A DNA stretch of 64,000 bases from Grammothele lineata (taxonomy: Eukaryota; Basidiomycota; Agaricomycetes; Polyporales; Polyporaceae): the NCBI GenBank assembly GCA_002150815.3, contig NDFF03000029.1:496001-560000 (forward strand), written 5' to 3'. The translations under genes and the position numbers were made by a program. This document shows, one piece after another, positions 12,930-24,284 of the stretch (positions within the stretch are counted from its first letter, which is position 1; every line of letters begins with the position of its first letter). The notes under the pieces were generated by a model. The model made no database searches. It was not told the origin of the DNA and saw nothing but the letters and a program-made list of their open reading frames with translations.

Positions 12930-13469
12930 AACGATCGCATTTTGAGCAGGAGAAAGTCTGACGGCCCCAGGTTGAGCAGACCCTGTCTGTGGCTTCTTTG
13001 TAACAGTATCATCAAAGCCGACTTACAGGATTGATTCTGCGGTGATGACAATCACCGGTGTCAGTTTCTTCCGCCAGCGTTGTCGCCCCGCCTGTACGGA
13101 CTTCCTATTCCCTGTCAGTGCTTGCAAGTCGGTTCTTTCAGCAGTTCGCAGGTAAGGTTTCATGTATGCGGTCCTTTCGATACTCTCGTGGCTGACTTCT
13201 GCTGTCCAGGTGAAGGGTGAAGATCAATTTGATCGGCTTCCTTTATCCACCCCGCATGCCACTAACCTCTTAATCCTTCCCTGAAACGCTTCCCTGAGCA
13301 ACATCCTGATAAGTCGAGGAAACGTACCACCTCGCGGTCTACATGTCGAGAGGTTTGAACGGCGCGTATATTCGTGAGCTCGACTGAACGATACAAAAGA
13401 CACCAGCGCTGTGCCACTCGTTTGGCCGTCTGTGTCGCACTCCGCGACTTCCAGCTTCACGACTCACAG

Positions 13470-15902
13470 ATGCCTTCTACAATACAGTCACCGACATCCC
13501 CCTCACACCACACCAATGGCCCGGAACACATTCGCCTTTCCCCCGTCTCAGCTTCTACATGGGATATGAATCAGTCTGCCCGGCGGATCGAGGTGAGTCT
13601 CGTTTGTGGATTGCTTCACGTCGACCGCAAGTAATTTCTTTTACCGTAGGACAATCATAGCGTATCATCCGCCAGCCGGAAGGCAGAATCCGAAACATCG
13701 AGCGCCGATCCAGGAGGTGACGTAGGGACGGCAATATGGAGAGAGGAATGGCTGAAAAACAGGCTTCCGAGCGTTCGAGTTGAGTGCACTGCTGGGCTCC
13801 TCCGCATTCGCCGCACGCCTAATCGTTTCAATGATTGCAGGAGCTTGTGTTACTACCACTGAGTATATACACAGAGCAAGAGAAATGGGAGGCTTGGAAT
13901 AAAGCCTCACAGACAGTGCAGAACTACAGCAATGAACTCGTGGACCAGTGCAGCCAGGAAATAGATGCTTTTCTCATATTCGTACGTGCACGGATATCTC
14001 TAGTTCGAGTTACACTTGACGTTAGGGAGGTTGATAGGCGGGTCTCCTATCGGCAATCACAACGACCTACAACACCACTAACCCATCCACCGGACTACTA
14101 CCGCAACATACTGGCTCGGACAGCGACAATTTGAAAATAAACACTCTACTGCGGCTGTCTTACCAGCTCGCAAGTTTCACGGTCTCTCCGCCTTTCGTCA
14201 ACAGCACCACACCGGCTTTCGAGATGGACGCATTGAAAGCCGCAGTGGAAACCGCCGATTCTGAGATCAAGGGCTCGAGACCAGGGGCGATTGTTTTTCT
14301 CTCCACTCTATGGCTCACGAGCCTCGTATTCAGTATCTCGTCGGCCACGATCGGGATTATCGTCAAACAATGGCTCAAGGAGCACAACACCAGTATTTCC
14401 GGGAACTCGCGCGTCATCATTCGACGGCGACAGCTGCGGCATAACAACCTGGTGCAGTGGCGTGTTGCTGCCATTGCCGCCACCATCTCCTTCCTTCTTC
14501 TCGTCGCCGTCATCTTCTTCCTCGTCGGCCTCCTCATTCTACTTCAATTCGCCGACTCAAGACTCGCCACCACTTCGGGCGTTCTCGTCACCTTGCTCAT
14601 TCTATTCATGGTCGCCACCACGGTCTTGCCCTCGCTATCCCACTCGTGTTGTTATTTCTCGCCCCAAGCGCGACTTTTACTTGCTCTCGTGGATGCGGTG
14701 CATAGAATGTTGAGGAGCTTGAAGTGCCGGATCACGAAGACCGAGCAATCCAAACCAGATCCGATCCCTTCGGTGAGTCACGGTGCGGCGGCGGCGGCTA
14801 GTCAGAGTCCGAGTTCCCTGGTGCTGACGGGACGCTCCGTGTTTCCTCCAGGGGGAATACCGGTCAGGCGCATGCCGGATGGTTCACAGAAATCCTTTGA
14901 AGGCGAAAAAGCAATCATCCCCTGAGGGATGGGCCGTTCAGCTGGACACGGACATCCTGCTTACCGCTTTCGTCGCCACTTTCGACGTCTCCTCCCTCGA
15001 TAACGCCATGGTTTGCCTCACAGACACGACTGAAGGTGACTTATGGGAAGGCTACGTCTCGAGACTAGATGCCATTGTAAAGGACTACCACAGCGTAGGG
15101 GGTAAAAGTCCCAAGTTGCTTGAGGCGGGTATCGAAAAGATTCAAGAACACGCTGATCGACTTTCCATGGCACGACAACTCCAAAGCTCCAACTCAGACT
15201 TGCTTTCCCAGCTGCAAGTAGCTTTGGATCACCACTTGGCTACGCGAAAATTCAGCCATTTGGACGAACAAATCCGCCTATCTGCACTAATCTCGATGTA
15301 CCACTGCCAAAACCCGGATTCAGCCGAGGCAAACCGGAGCTGGCAGACATTCTTGGATACTTGGCGTTACTCACCTATTCAGGATGCGGTCACGTACCGA
15401 ACACGTACGTATTGATTTGCCACATTGACACTCATCTGCCTTGCTAATCGGTGTGCTGCTCGCAGTTGCCGTTTTTGCCGCATACAGAATGGAATTGTTC
15501 GCTCAATCCTCCTCAATTGGCTCCCCGTCATGCCATTGGAGGTTAGACAAGGTCATTGACGACAACCTGTGCATCCTCGTCCAACTCTCAACGCATCCTC
15601 CTACGACCGACGAGTTGGATGCTATTCGACCATATATAACGCACGCGTTCCTCTCGATTCGACACATTCTGCTCGGGATCGATTGGGAGAATTTTGAGAG
15701 GAACGAGGAGATGGAGTTATCTGCCTTCAGGCGCATTCTCACGCATCTAGAGCGTATCCGCAACGGCCCGCGCACGAGCAACCTGATCACCCCTTCCCTA
15801 GTGGTGAGCCTGAAGAGGTCATTTGACCAGCTGTCACACAACGATGAGAGCCATGCGCGCGTTGTAGCGGACTGTCTGGACATCCTAGAGGGACTACGCT
15901 AG
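13470..15902 (+). CDS. DUF6535 domain membrane protein, copy 2
   Basis: Tandem paralogue of the gene at 7630, with the same exon plan. The ATG at 13470 lies in a shared context (CTCACAGATG). A Ser/Pro-rich head ends RRIE before a normal GTGAGT donor at about 13592. The following exons give DNHSVSS..., then ELVLLPLSIYTEQEKWEAW and ELVDQCSQEIDAFLIF. The main exon (about 14039-14775) holds the DUF6535 core: AGLLSAITTTYN, FVNSTTPAFEMD, a segment ending IGIIVKQWLKEHN, and paired hydrophobic helices with FFLVGLLILLQFADS. The exon after the AG near 14851 reads through LDTDILLTAFVATFDVSSLD. The last exon (from about 15466) ends LDILEGLR, TAG at 15900-15902. Every splice keeps frame. Compared with copy 1, helices and C-terminus are strongly conserved while the N-terminal head and the loop after the first helix differ. 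The function is unknown. The product is presumably an integral membrane protein. Confidence 0.82.
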
Positions 15903-16377
15903 GGATGCCGAGCTCCGGCAATTCGTCACCGTACGCGTTCGCACGTCTGCACATATAGTACACGTCCCCCACACTCCAACTCCGATTCTTGTACCCCCAA
16001 TCCCTTCATCCCGACGACTTTGTAACCTGTGGCAGGCTACCCACACCCCCATGTACTCGATGTACTCTCCGGCGCCCCCAAGTACTTCACCATCACTCCA
16101 TGTCCGACACACTCGACAGTTATTTCCCTTGCGCCCACACCCGAGAGCCTCACGTCTATTGAGGTCAGATTGATGAGCAGACCCGCCGCCGACCGCGGGA
16201 CAGTAGTGCTCTTCATTGCAATTCCTGTTCAGCCAACGAGTCTGTGATAGTACACGCTTTCCCGTAACATAGGAGCGTTATTGCGACTTATGAATCTTAC
16301 TTAGAACATGGAGAAACAGCCAGAGACTGGTTCTGGCTGTCCACTTAGTACAGCCTCGGTGCTTTTGTTTGTAATAG

Positions 16378-16894
16378 CGAACCTTGTCATTAAGCTTCAA
16401 GAGTAGTGGTGGCGTCGATGCATCCCCTACGAGCCTGCTCGTGCCCCTGCCTCAAAAGGCAGGCCCGATGCATCCCCGGGCCGCGCCACGCGGCGCCGCC
16501 GCCGTTCAAGTTGCAGCCGCCCGACGGCACGCTCCTGGCATTCCATGTCATTTGAGCGCACACCAGAGTGATTCATGTGTCAAGAACGCATAACTCACCT
16601 CTTCTGAAGCGTACACCGTGTCCTGGGGCGTCGCATGTCGAAGACCTTCGCGCGAAGGCTGACGAAGGGTGGCGATGCTTTTGGGCGTCAGCCAATTGAT
16701 CGCGTCGTCCTCCCGGCGCTTGACCAGCGAACAGGTCTCTGAGCGGTTCAAGTTAGTCACTAGTGTAGTGACATACGTACAGTAGTAGCTACTTCAACAC
16801 TATGCGCACGGCATCCCGTCCTCCAACTGCGCTCCGGGCCTAGACACGCGATATCGTTACTGCTATCGCCGGAATCGCCTGCGATATGTCTGCC
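16378..16894. other. Intergenic; weak spliced ORF on the minus strand
   Basis: No recognised gene. On the minus strand an open stretch (about 16755-16597, containing REDDAINWLTPKS) ends in a GTGAGT donor. A possible acceptor near 16534 leads into an Arg-rich frame that stops near 16429. The plus strand has a small hairpin (CTGCCTCAAAAGGCAG near 16448). Confidence 0.25.
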
Positions 16895-18535
16895 GGGCCG
16901 CGCGACGCGTCGGACCTGCCGCGAGGAGAATGCATTTGCGTTACCATATATGGTGCAGAAACGAGGCCGCTCGTTCAGGATCCATTGACGCCACTGAGGC
17001 TGCTCGGCGGCGCGGTCGGTCGAGCGCGAGGGTTCTGTACCTCATCCTGCGATACTCCTCGCTCGCAGCTGTAATCGGTACCATGTTGACCCTGTTCCCG
17101 TTCACTGGGAAATCATCAACGGTAGGCTCTGCACCATAAACCTATGCATAACCACTATCTAACCTTACATGTATAGGGGTGAGCGAGGATCTCGTCGCCG
17201 TTCATCATTGACATTCAACTCTCAACACTCGTTATAACCCGACAGCTGTGACATTATTTCGCGATTTGACAGTACGCTCAATGCCGTCGTAATTACTTCC
17301 TCTGCAGGTACAGTGTTATCTCTCTCTCTCTTCACTTTGCTGCAACTTGAGATCTTTGTCTTCTAATTAGTGTTTTCGGGTCTTCGAGCGTATGCCCTAT
17401 ACCCGAACACGGCGATATCACTGCTCGTGGGCTGCCTGGGAATCGTCAATGCCGCATCGTCCTTTGTAGGTCTCAACGAGTCGTCATATCAGGTTATCGT
17501 GCGTTCCGCTCACGGTACCTAGTTCGCAGCTATAGCCATCAGTGCCGCGTACCACCCAGCACCCCTACACACGCTTTGTGATTTCTCGCCGGCATTGCTG
17601 TCTCAATTCAAAACGTGAGTTTCTGCTTCACTGCGCAATATCGTACTGAACGGTACGGCACAGCGGTTCGTAGCCATCGGAAAGTTGGGCACATTCGAGT
17701 TGATCATGTTGATATTTCTCTTATTGCCAGCAACTATCGCCGGACGAGCGTGCGGGCTTACGTCCGACCTCATCGTTCTTTCCCTCACATGGTGCCGCGC
17801 GTGGCCTGCGCGTAATAGCCAGAGATTTCCACTTACGTCTGTTTTGTTCAACGACGGTACGTCCTACTAACCCTCATACAGCTATCCCTTGCGCCTTGCT
17901 CACGATAGTGTGCCTTTAGGAACGGTCTACTTTGTGTGAGTAGACTGTAGCGGACTCCGTCGAGCATGGATTCAACGCATGATTTTGGGATCTCCTTCTA
18001 CAGCGCACTACTCTTGACAAACCTCATTAGTATTGCACTCATTAATAACAACGAGGTTCTCTCCAATATTCTTGTCATACTCTCCCAAACCAGCGCTGAT
18101 GTCGTATGTTGCTCACTAGGTCCTCTTTCTCCTTATCGGGTGGATTAGCACGTACGCCTCTGTTTGCTCTTTCTCTACGGCTTATTTTCTCATATCTAAC
18201 AGACCGCGTGGTATAGCGCAAGCGTCATTTTTACTTGCCGCTTCATCCTCGACCTGCACCAGGCAAGCATCCCGAGCACCGGCGGCACTGAAAGCCCTGT
18301 GACCTTGACATTCCTCACCACGGCGCGCACTACGGTTCGGTCTGCGGCACCTCGATCATCCATCGGCTTTTCCAGCCCTTCTACAGTCTCAAATGGGAAC
18401 GCCTTTGGAGCCGAAACCAATACTGTATATGGTGCAGTTGTCCACTGGGAGATCCCCGAGCCGGTTCCAGGTGGGGCACAGATAGGCGATTACGAGGAAA
18501 TAGCAGTGCGCGATCCTGCCGTACATCAGGTCTGA
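16895..18535 (+). pseudogene. DUF6533 membrane protein 1, damaged 5' end
   Basis: A member of the basidiomycete DUF6533 family of multi-pass membrane proteins, function unknown. The body is clear: ARVLYLILRYSSLAAVIG (about 17023-17080); VFSGLRAYALYPN (about 17372); SAAYHPAPLHTLCDFSP (about 17541-17595); GRACGLTSDLIVLSLTW before a GTACGT donor near 17857; TVYF; SALLLTNLISIALINN (about 18003); FLLIGWIST; and FTCRFILDLHQAS (about 18231). An acidic tail ends at 18535. The first segment does not read as the DUF6533 core. CCGCGAG and CCATATATGG match the paralogue's FDRE and IW codons, but about 50-60 extra bases and frame breaks lie between them and the next helix (16911-17010), and no start exon is evident. 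I infer a 5'-damaged copy. An unrecognised alternative 5' exon could still make it functional. Confidence 0.6.
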
Positions 18536-19367
18536 AGAAAAGAAGTCTTGAATTCTCGATGCGTATAGCTGGGATCTATACGTTACAGGTACGCTACGCT
18601 TCGAGTGTGTAGCTCGCAGAAGGACCGCGTGCCACTGGGAGACCGGGTAGCTCTCAGGTCTCGATGTATTTGCGCAGTGTGGCGATATATATCTAGCAGA
18701 TCTTCTTGCGGCGGCGCTTGATCGCTGCTCTCCTTCAAGGTCTTGATGCTAATGGTGGCCTTTGGATTCAAACTCTACGAGAACCCCTGAAATCCCGCAA
18801 AGCTTGATGCGGATCCTCCCAAAAGGCTGAGTAGATAGGTATCTCTTCCATCTTTTTCGTTTCGTTCAAGCCCGACACTCTCCGGGAGCGGCCAACTAAC
18901 TGCGGTCCTCGAGCTATACAGTTGCAGCTTTACCTTGTCCATCCATCAAAGTCACCGATTTGTAATCCATAACAGATATCCCTCACGGATCACAGTGGAT
19001 CTCGATCAACATCTGCGGTTGCATTAGCTTCTCCTAGGGCGAACCAGTATCAATCCTCCGGTATCATCGATGTTAAGTTCAAGTAAAGCGACGTGGGAGC
19101 GGCGGATGCAATAACAAGACCAGAGAGAGGTACTTATTCAAGATGTCTTGGCACCTCTGATTTCCTCTCATCCTCGATCCTAGTGCCCCATGACCGGGGA
19201 GAGCTCCTGCACTTGAACTCCCACCCGAAGCTGTTTTCCTTGTACATAGACTCTTGGCCGCCCCTAGTCATCAAACTCAATACTAGGGCACGGTCTCCGG
19301 CGCGGCGCACCATCCACTTTGCTGTACCCTTCGACGTCTTTCTTTCCCTCCGGTCATTCAGCATCCA
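18536..19367. other. Intergenic between DUF6533 members 1 and 2
   Basis: No convincing gene. Only short ORFs without domain signals are present. It should contain the terminator of member 1 and the promoter of member 2. Confidence 0.4.
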
Positions 19368-21173
19368 ATGTCGGATTTTTCGCGTCCTCCTTCGATAAGC
19401 GAGTGAGTCCGGCTACTCAGTCTATTGTGCTCCGTATTTCATGGGTTACTACATGCCTCCGCTTACCCGGATTATTGCAGTCTCGCTAGCTCCTGGGCCT
19501 CTGTTGCGTGTCTCCGTCCGTGGCATTGCTTGGTCCGAGTCGGTTGCAGACACTCATGTTAACCGTCTTGCCTAGTTCTCATCGTGTACGAGTACCTCCT
19601 CACATTCGACCGCGAGACATCATACATATGGAAGCGCGGTTGGTCGAGCGCGAGCACGCTCTACATCATTCTGCGATACACATCGCTAGTGGCCGTTGTA
19701 GTCACTATGCTGAATCTCTTCCCCTTCTCTGGCAAAACCTCTCCGGTGAGTCCTTACTAAGCGAGCCGCTGTGTGATGGTCGTCTGACTCGTGCGCACAG
19801 GGGTGAGTGGACAGTATATGCCATCATCTCGTCCTATGTGTCCTCAAACACGTTTGCGGCCCGGGAATACTAGTTGTAATGTGATCACACGATTCGACAG
19901 CACGCTGGACGGCATTGTTATCATAGCTTCTACAGGTATACTCCCATGTAAATCCATTTATCCCGACAGTCTCACATCTCTGCGTCTCCTCAGTATTTTC
20001 GAGCCTTCGAGCGTATGCCCTGTATCGAACCAGATGGATACCGCTGCTGGTCGGAACCCTGGGAGCTGTCAACGCTGTTCCATCTTTCGTGAGTATTATG
20101 ACAACATGATCATGCTAACCGCCATGCCAGGCTGTCTAATTAGCTGACATCTGTTGAGTTCGGCGCAATTGCGATGAGCTCTGCGTACCACCCAGGACCT
20201 TTACACACAGTCTGTGACTTCTCGCCAGAGTTTCTTTCTCAGTTCAGAATGTGAGTTCCCCAAGTCCGCCATGAAGCTACTTTCAGCTGAGCGATATTTT
20301 ACAGCGGTTTGTACCCAGTGAATCCACACAAGGCACTTAGCTGAAGATGGCATTCCTCACTTATAGCGTTGATCGCCGGACGCGTCTGCGGATTGACTTC
20401 CGATCTCATCGTTCTCTCTCTCACGTGGCGGCGAGCGTGGCCTATGAATGACGGTCCGCGGTTCGCTCTATCGTCCGTCTTATTCAATGACGGTTCGTGT
20501 TTCCTGTATGCATCACACCTCAAACGTCGTTACCCATCACGCCTTTGTATACAGGAACCGTCTATTTCGCGTAAATGCTCTATCTTACTTTCCTGGGTCG
20601 AAATATCCTGATGCAAGCTTCACTTATTTACAGGGCACTTCTCTTCACAAATCTCCTCAGTGTTGCGTTGATCAACGATATCGAGGTACAGTGCCACCCT
20701 CCACAGACGCGTTACCTCGCTCACCCCGTACATCTTGTCTCAAGGTAGCCTTCCTCCTCATCGGATGGATTAGCACGTGCGTTTCGCGTCTCTTCAAGTC
20801 GACCATCCTGATATGCATCGCTCACTCTGACCAATGCAGTGCGACCGTCGTCTTCACGTGTCGTTTCATCCTCGACTTGCACGAAGCGACCAAGTCGAGC
20901 GTTCACGGCACAGAGACCCTCGGAAGCTCAAGGACATACCTCACCTCTCTCCCACCTCCCGCCCGTCTCTGGCCGCTTCCCTCGATGGTCGGCCTTCCGC
21001 ATTCCCCGACCACACCATCGAGGAGCGCCATCTGTCAGCGCGAGGCGAGCGGCGGCGGCAGCCTGTACAACGCAACAATCGATTGGACATCGTCAGCGCC
21101 TGGGGTGGACACGGATGAATCTTATGAGATGATGGTTAATGACAGTCAGAAGTGGGATGCCACTCGTGTATGA
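19368..21173 (+). CDS. DUF6533 membrane protein 2
   Basis: A predicted seven-helix-like integral membrane protein of a family of unknown function. A start at 19368 gives MSDFSRPPSIS, then after an intron DLASSWASVA, then after a second intron LIVYEYLLTFDRETSYIW. The last is the DUF6533 core, with the Tyr-Glu/Asp-Tyr-Leu-Leu-Thr-Phe-Asp-Arg-Glu motif near 19565-19622. Following exons: YIILRYTSLVAVVVTMLNLF; an exon with TRFDSTLDGIVIIAS (about 19890); VFSSLRAYALYRTRW (about 19993); SAYHPGPLHTVCDFSP (about 20182); GRVCGLTSDLIVLSLTWRR (about 20376); FTNLLSVALINDIE (about 20644); AFLLIGWIST; and VVFTCRFILDLHEAT (about 20849). A hydrophilic Ser/Pro-rich tail ends at 21173. All junctions found keep frame, so this is the best-preserved member of the array. 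It is closest to member 1 (shared AYHP-PLHT-CDFSP and GR-CGLTSDLIVLSLTW blocks). Confidence 0.78.
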
Positions 21174-22684
21174 GGTGAAGTAGCTGACTGAGGTTGTGCG
21201 TTTGTGGCGATTCGGACGTAGGTATCATCTGTTTCGAATAGGCTGTATCAAGGCTGTATTGGCTGTATTTCATAGCGGACGCGCCGCGAGTTTGCGTGGG
21301 AGGGCTGGAGGGAGGGGCTCAGCGCTCGAGCATTATAACCAATAGATTACAGCATCATACGTTGTGCGAAATTTGGCTGCTGGAGAAGGAGGAGTAGCTT
21401 GCTGCAGTAATAGCGGAGGCGTGCGTGGGCGAGTCAAGCTTTGCGAGTCCCTCCCGGCGTCTTGTACCATCCGAAGGTGTCGCACTGAACTGTCCACGCG
21501 ATGACTCAGTACATACTTGCGTCGTCGACCACAAATCGGCGGGGGCTGACGCACCTCTAGCTCTGCCTCCGTAGGTCCCGGCCCACACTGATGCGCTCCT
21601 CCTACGAGCCGAGGTCGTGATGCGTGGGGCTCGGGCAGTGATCCAGTGGCGGTGCCTATACGCGTGCTCGGAGGACGCTGCGCCGTTATCGTGCACCGCG
21701 CCCTGAGCCGACTCATGCTGAGGGGCTGCACAGAGGCCCGGTTTACAGCCTTGAGGCAGACGGCCTCCAAGCGCGGAGACCTGAGGTTTGCGCCAGCCGC
21801 CAGCGAATTTGACTTGAGGCGGAGGGACGGCGCATGGATTGGGTCCTGCCCTGATGTCTGAGCGCTAGCGAGCGACGCCCACGGCGAACCCAGAAGAAGA
21901 TACCAAGGCCATTAGTAGGCGTAACGGAGATGCGGGCCTACAGTAGGACGAGTCAGCACAATGCTCAGCCGGCAATCCCTTTAGTAGTTCAAACGTTCAA
22001 GAGTAAGAAGAGTCAGAGCGCCGAACCCGGACGCGATTGTCACTGTTTATGGTGCTTACAAAGCTTATTCTCACGCCTACCGGCCTCACCCGATCGATGA
22101 AAATTCAACAGGGCTTCGACCAAACCCGGCGTCCTCATTTTCAACGCCTGCTGTATTCCTTGTTCAACGCTTGTTCATCAATATTTGCGTCTGCTAGTAT
22201 CCAATATTCAATACTAGTCCGCCCGAAGCCGCCCCTCCATCACACGTGGACGGGGAACGTCGTGCACATCGACTCCGAGCACCATGGGTTGCGGGTTCCT
22301 GGATTATGCGCCTACCACAGCACTGCATCTTCCACCGCATCAGCCTCCGGCGAGCCCGTGAAACCTCCGACCGTGGTCTTGACGGGCAACATCAACCGTC
22401 TTTAAGAGGCTGAAAAATGTCCAGGTGAAGCTGAGTCTTCCGATCATCCGCCGTGCCACGAGAGGTCGATTCTGGGTTCCTGATCGGACGTCCCATGCAG
22501 TGCTCGCGGCAATGCTAACGCACTACTTTGACAATCCTCGTCGACTCGTGCGCGTGGTCAATGGCCGCATCAAGTGTGAGATAGGAGCTCGCTTCTTATG
22601 GCCGCTGACGTTTCCAGTATATATGGCTCATCGTTTTCGGTCCCCAGTGCAACGTGTCTCCAGCCGTCCTTGCCTACTGCTGGC
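21174..22684. other. Intergenic, with a GC-rich island
   Basis: A 1.5 kb gap. At about 21400-21860 there is a GC-rich island with overlapping open frames on both strands but no recognisable domain, intron pattern or conserved start. GGCTGTAT is repeated three times at about 21240-21270. No gene is supported. Confidence 0.4.
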
Positions 22685-24284
22685 ATGGATCCTATGTATC
22701 CGCTCGTCAGCGATGGGTTGTGAGATCCTCTACGTCGTGAGTATCATGTCTGAGTGCTCACGAGTAGTCCTCTTAGCGGCGTCTCGGAAGCCCTCTATCT
22801 GTCGGCCACGAGTGAGTTGCACCGTATGTTTCGAGCTGTTTGGATATTGGCCGCTGATTGCTCTACCTAGTGCTTCTATTTTACGATTACTGCTTAAGTC
22901 TAGACCGGGAGATCAGATGCATATGGCCTCGCGGGGTCTCATTATCATCAACTCTCTACTACGTCATCAGACTACTGTCCTTGGTGGCTGTCGCGGGGAC
23001 GATTCCCTACCTCATGCCTATAATACGAAATCATAAGGTGAATGCCGCTACCACGAACAGGCTTCAGTGTTTGCTAATGCATTCCCGTGTCCAGGGGTTT
23101 GATGATTCTCGAGTCGTGAAATTCGACTATGCTCAGCGATTTGTGTGCAGATGTACCATACTCGCTCAAAGCCTTGTATCCATAGACGTCATATTGATGA
23201 TCGTGTGTGTTCGTATGTATCTCGTTTTACTCTGCAGTGTCTGGCAATCTGATTTGGCGAAGTTTTCTCTGGCCTACGGGCATATTCCGTTTGTGGCCGC
23301 AACGCGTGGATATTGGCGTGTGTCCTCGTGTTAGGCCTCGCCAACCCGCTGGTGTCTGTGGTAGCTCCTATCCCCCGTCCGAATCCGGACGCCGGCTGAC
23401 GATTCATGTTATGCAGATTGCATTCGCATTTGGGCCATCCTTCAGTTATGCGCCGTATACATTCTGTGCCCCACGTGCAATATCGGATGTAAGCTCTTAC
23501 GGCAAGTGAGTGCGCTGATGCTTTTACTCGAGCTGGTGCTCAGATCGCATTTCAGATGTTTGTGTTCACGCATGAGTCGACGAATTACCCATTGATCTCG
23601 CATCTACCAATCTACCACAGACATCATCTTGACACGCGTTTGTAACGTGTTAGCGGAAGTTGTTGTCATCGTGGCGACATGGTCGAAGACCTGGAGCTCG
23701 CGAGCAGAAGCCGAGAAAGCGAGCTTAAAACAGTCATTTGTCGGGTGTCTTTTCAGAAACGGTACCGTTTTCCCGTACTCCAGAAACGCCTCGCTGATCA
23801 CACCGTTGTCTCTTAGGAACGGCGTACTTCTGGTACGAAAACCTTCGCTACTACGTGGCCTTTAACAAGAAGAAGTCTCATCATGCTTCTATAGCGTACT
23901 TTTAATAGTACACATTGTCGGCATTACGACCGTCCGACAAAGCAGGGTCAGTCTTCTTCATCGCCGTTGGCCTCAGCCACATTCATTTTGACTCACACTA
24001 ATTACATCTATCGCAGCTTGTGTACGCCATCGCGCAATGGATATCCACGTATGCATACGTCATTGCTGTTCTACGTCCTGATCGCATCTCACACATCTCG
24101 TAGGCTATCTGCAATCCTCACGTGCCGCTTCATGCTTGACCTACACGAAGCTGCGAGCGATTTGTCAACTGAGGACATCTCACGGCTCGTCCTCGCTACC
24201 GTCAGTACGTCTTCGATCATGTCATGCTCAGAGGAGCTGTGGGAGCAGGATGTTCCCTCACTCCCTGTATCAAACCCTTCCTGA
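22685..24284 (+). CDS. DUF6533 membrane protein 3
   Basis: Family as for its neighbours. The proposed ATG at 22685 gives MDPMYPLVSDG. Removing an intron at about 22717-22777 gives FGVSEALYLSATM, and removing a second (about 22813-22870) gives LLFYDYCLSLDREIRCIW, the DUF6533 core. Then: YYVIRLLSLVAVAGTIPY (to about 23038); DYAQRFVCRCTILAQSLVS (about 23125-23180); FSGLRAYSVCGRNAWILACV (about 23264); FAFGPSFSYAPYTFCAP (about 23425); TRVCNVLAEVVVIVATWSKTW (about 23636); TAYFW; LLIVHIVGITTVRQS (about 23897); LVYAIAQWIST; and ILTCRFMLDLHEAASD (about 24114). TGA at 24282-24284. It is the most divergent array member (CLSLDRE instead of LLTFDRE). The start exon is supported only by the clean splice into the core. 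Confidence 0.7.

Larger units (their letters stand above)
5690..16370. repeat. Tandem segmental duplication, two units of about 5 kb
   Basis: Unit 1 runs from about 5690 to 10460 and unit 2 from about 10740 to 16370. Homology begins with matched non-coding DNA (GTGAATAGGCGC followed by a CCGTTTCCGG/CCTTTCCGG stretch at about 5777-5810 and 10789-10825). It continues through the MYND pseudogenes and the DUF6535 genes. It extends past their stop codons to matched 3' flanks: CGCAATTCCTGTTCA near 10309 against TGCAATTCCTGTTCA near 16218, then TTTTCCCGTAAC against CTTTCCCGTAAC. Unit 2 is longer mainly because of about 0.8 kb in the middle of its MYND copy. The edges are estimates by eye. Confidence 0.75.

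Noticed and set aside
16429..16755. Possible two-exon minus-strand gene with a GTGAGT donor
   Set aside because: Very short, Arg-rich second exon, no start codon in a good context and no domain.
21333..21770. 145-codon minus-strand frame in a GC-rich island
   Set aside because: No domain, no splice partner, and overlapping frames on the other strand of similar length.
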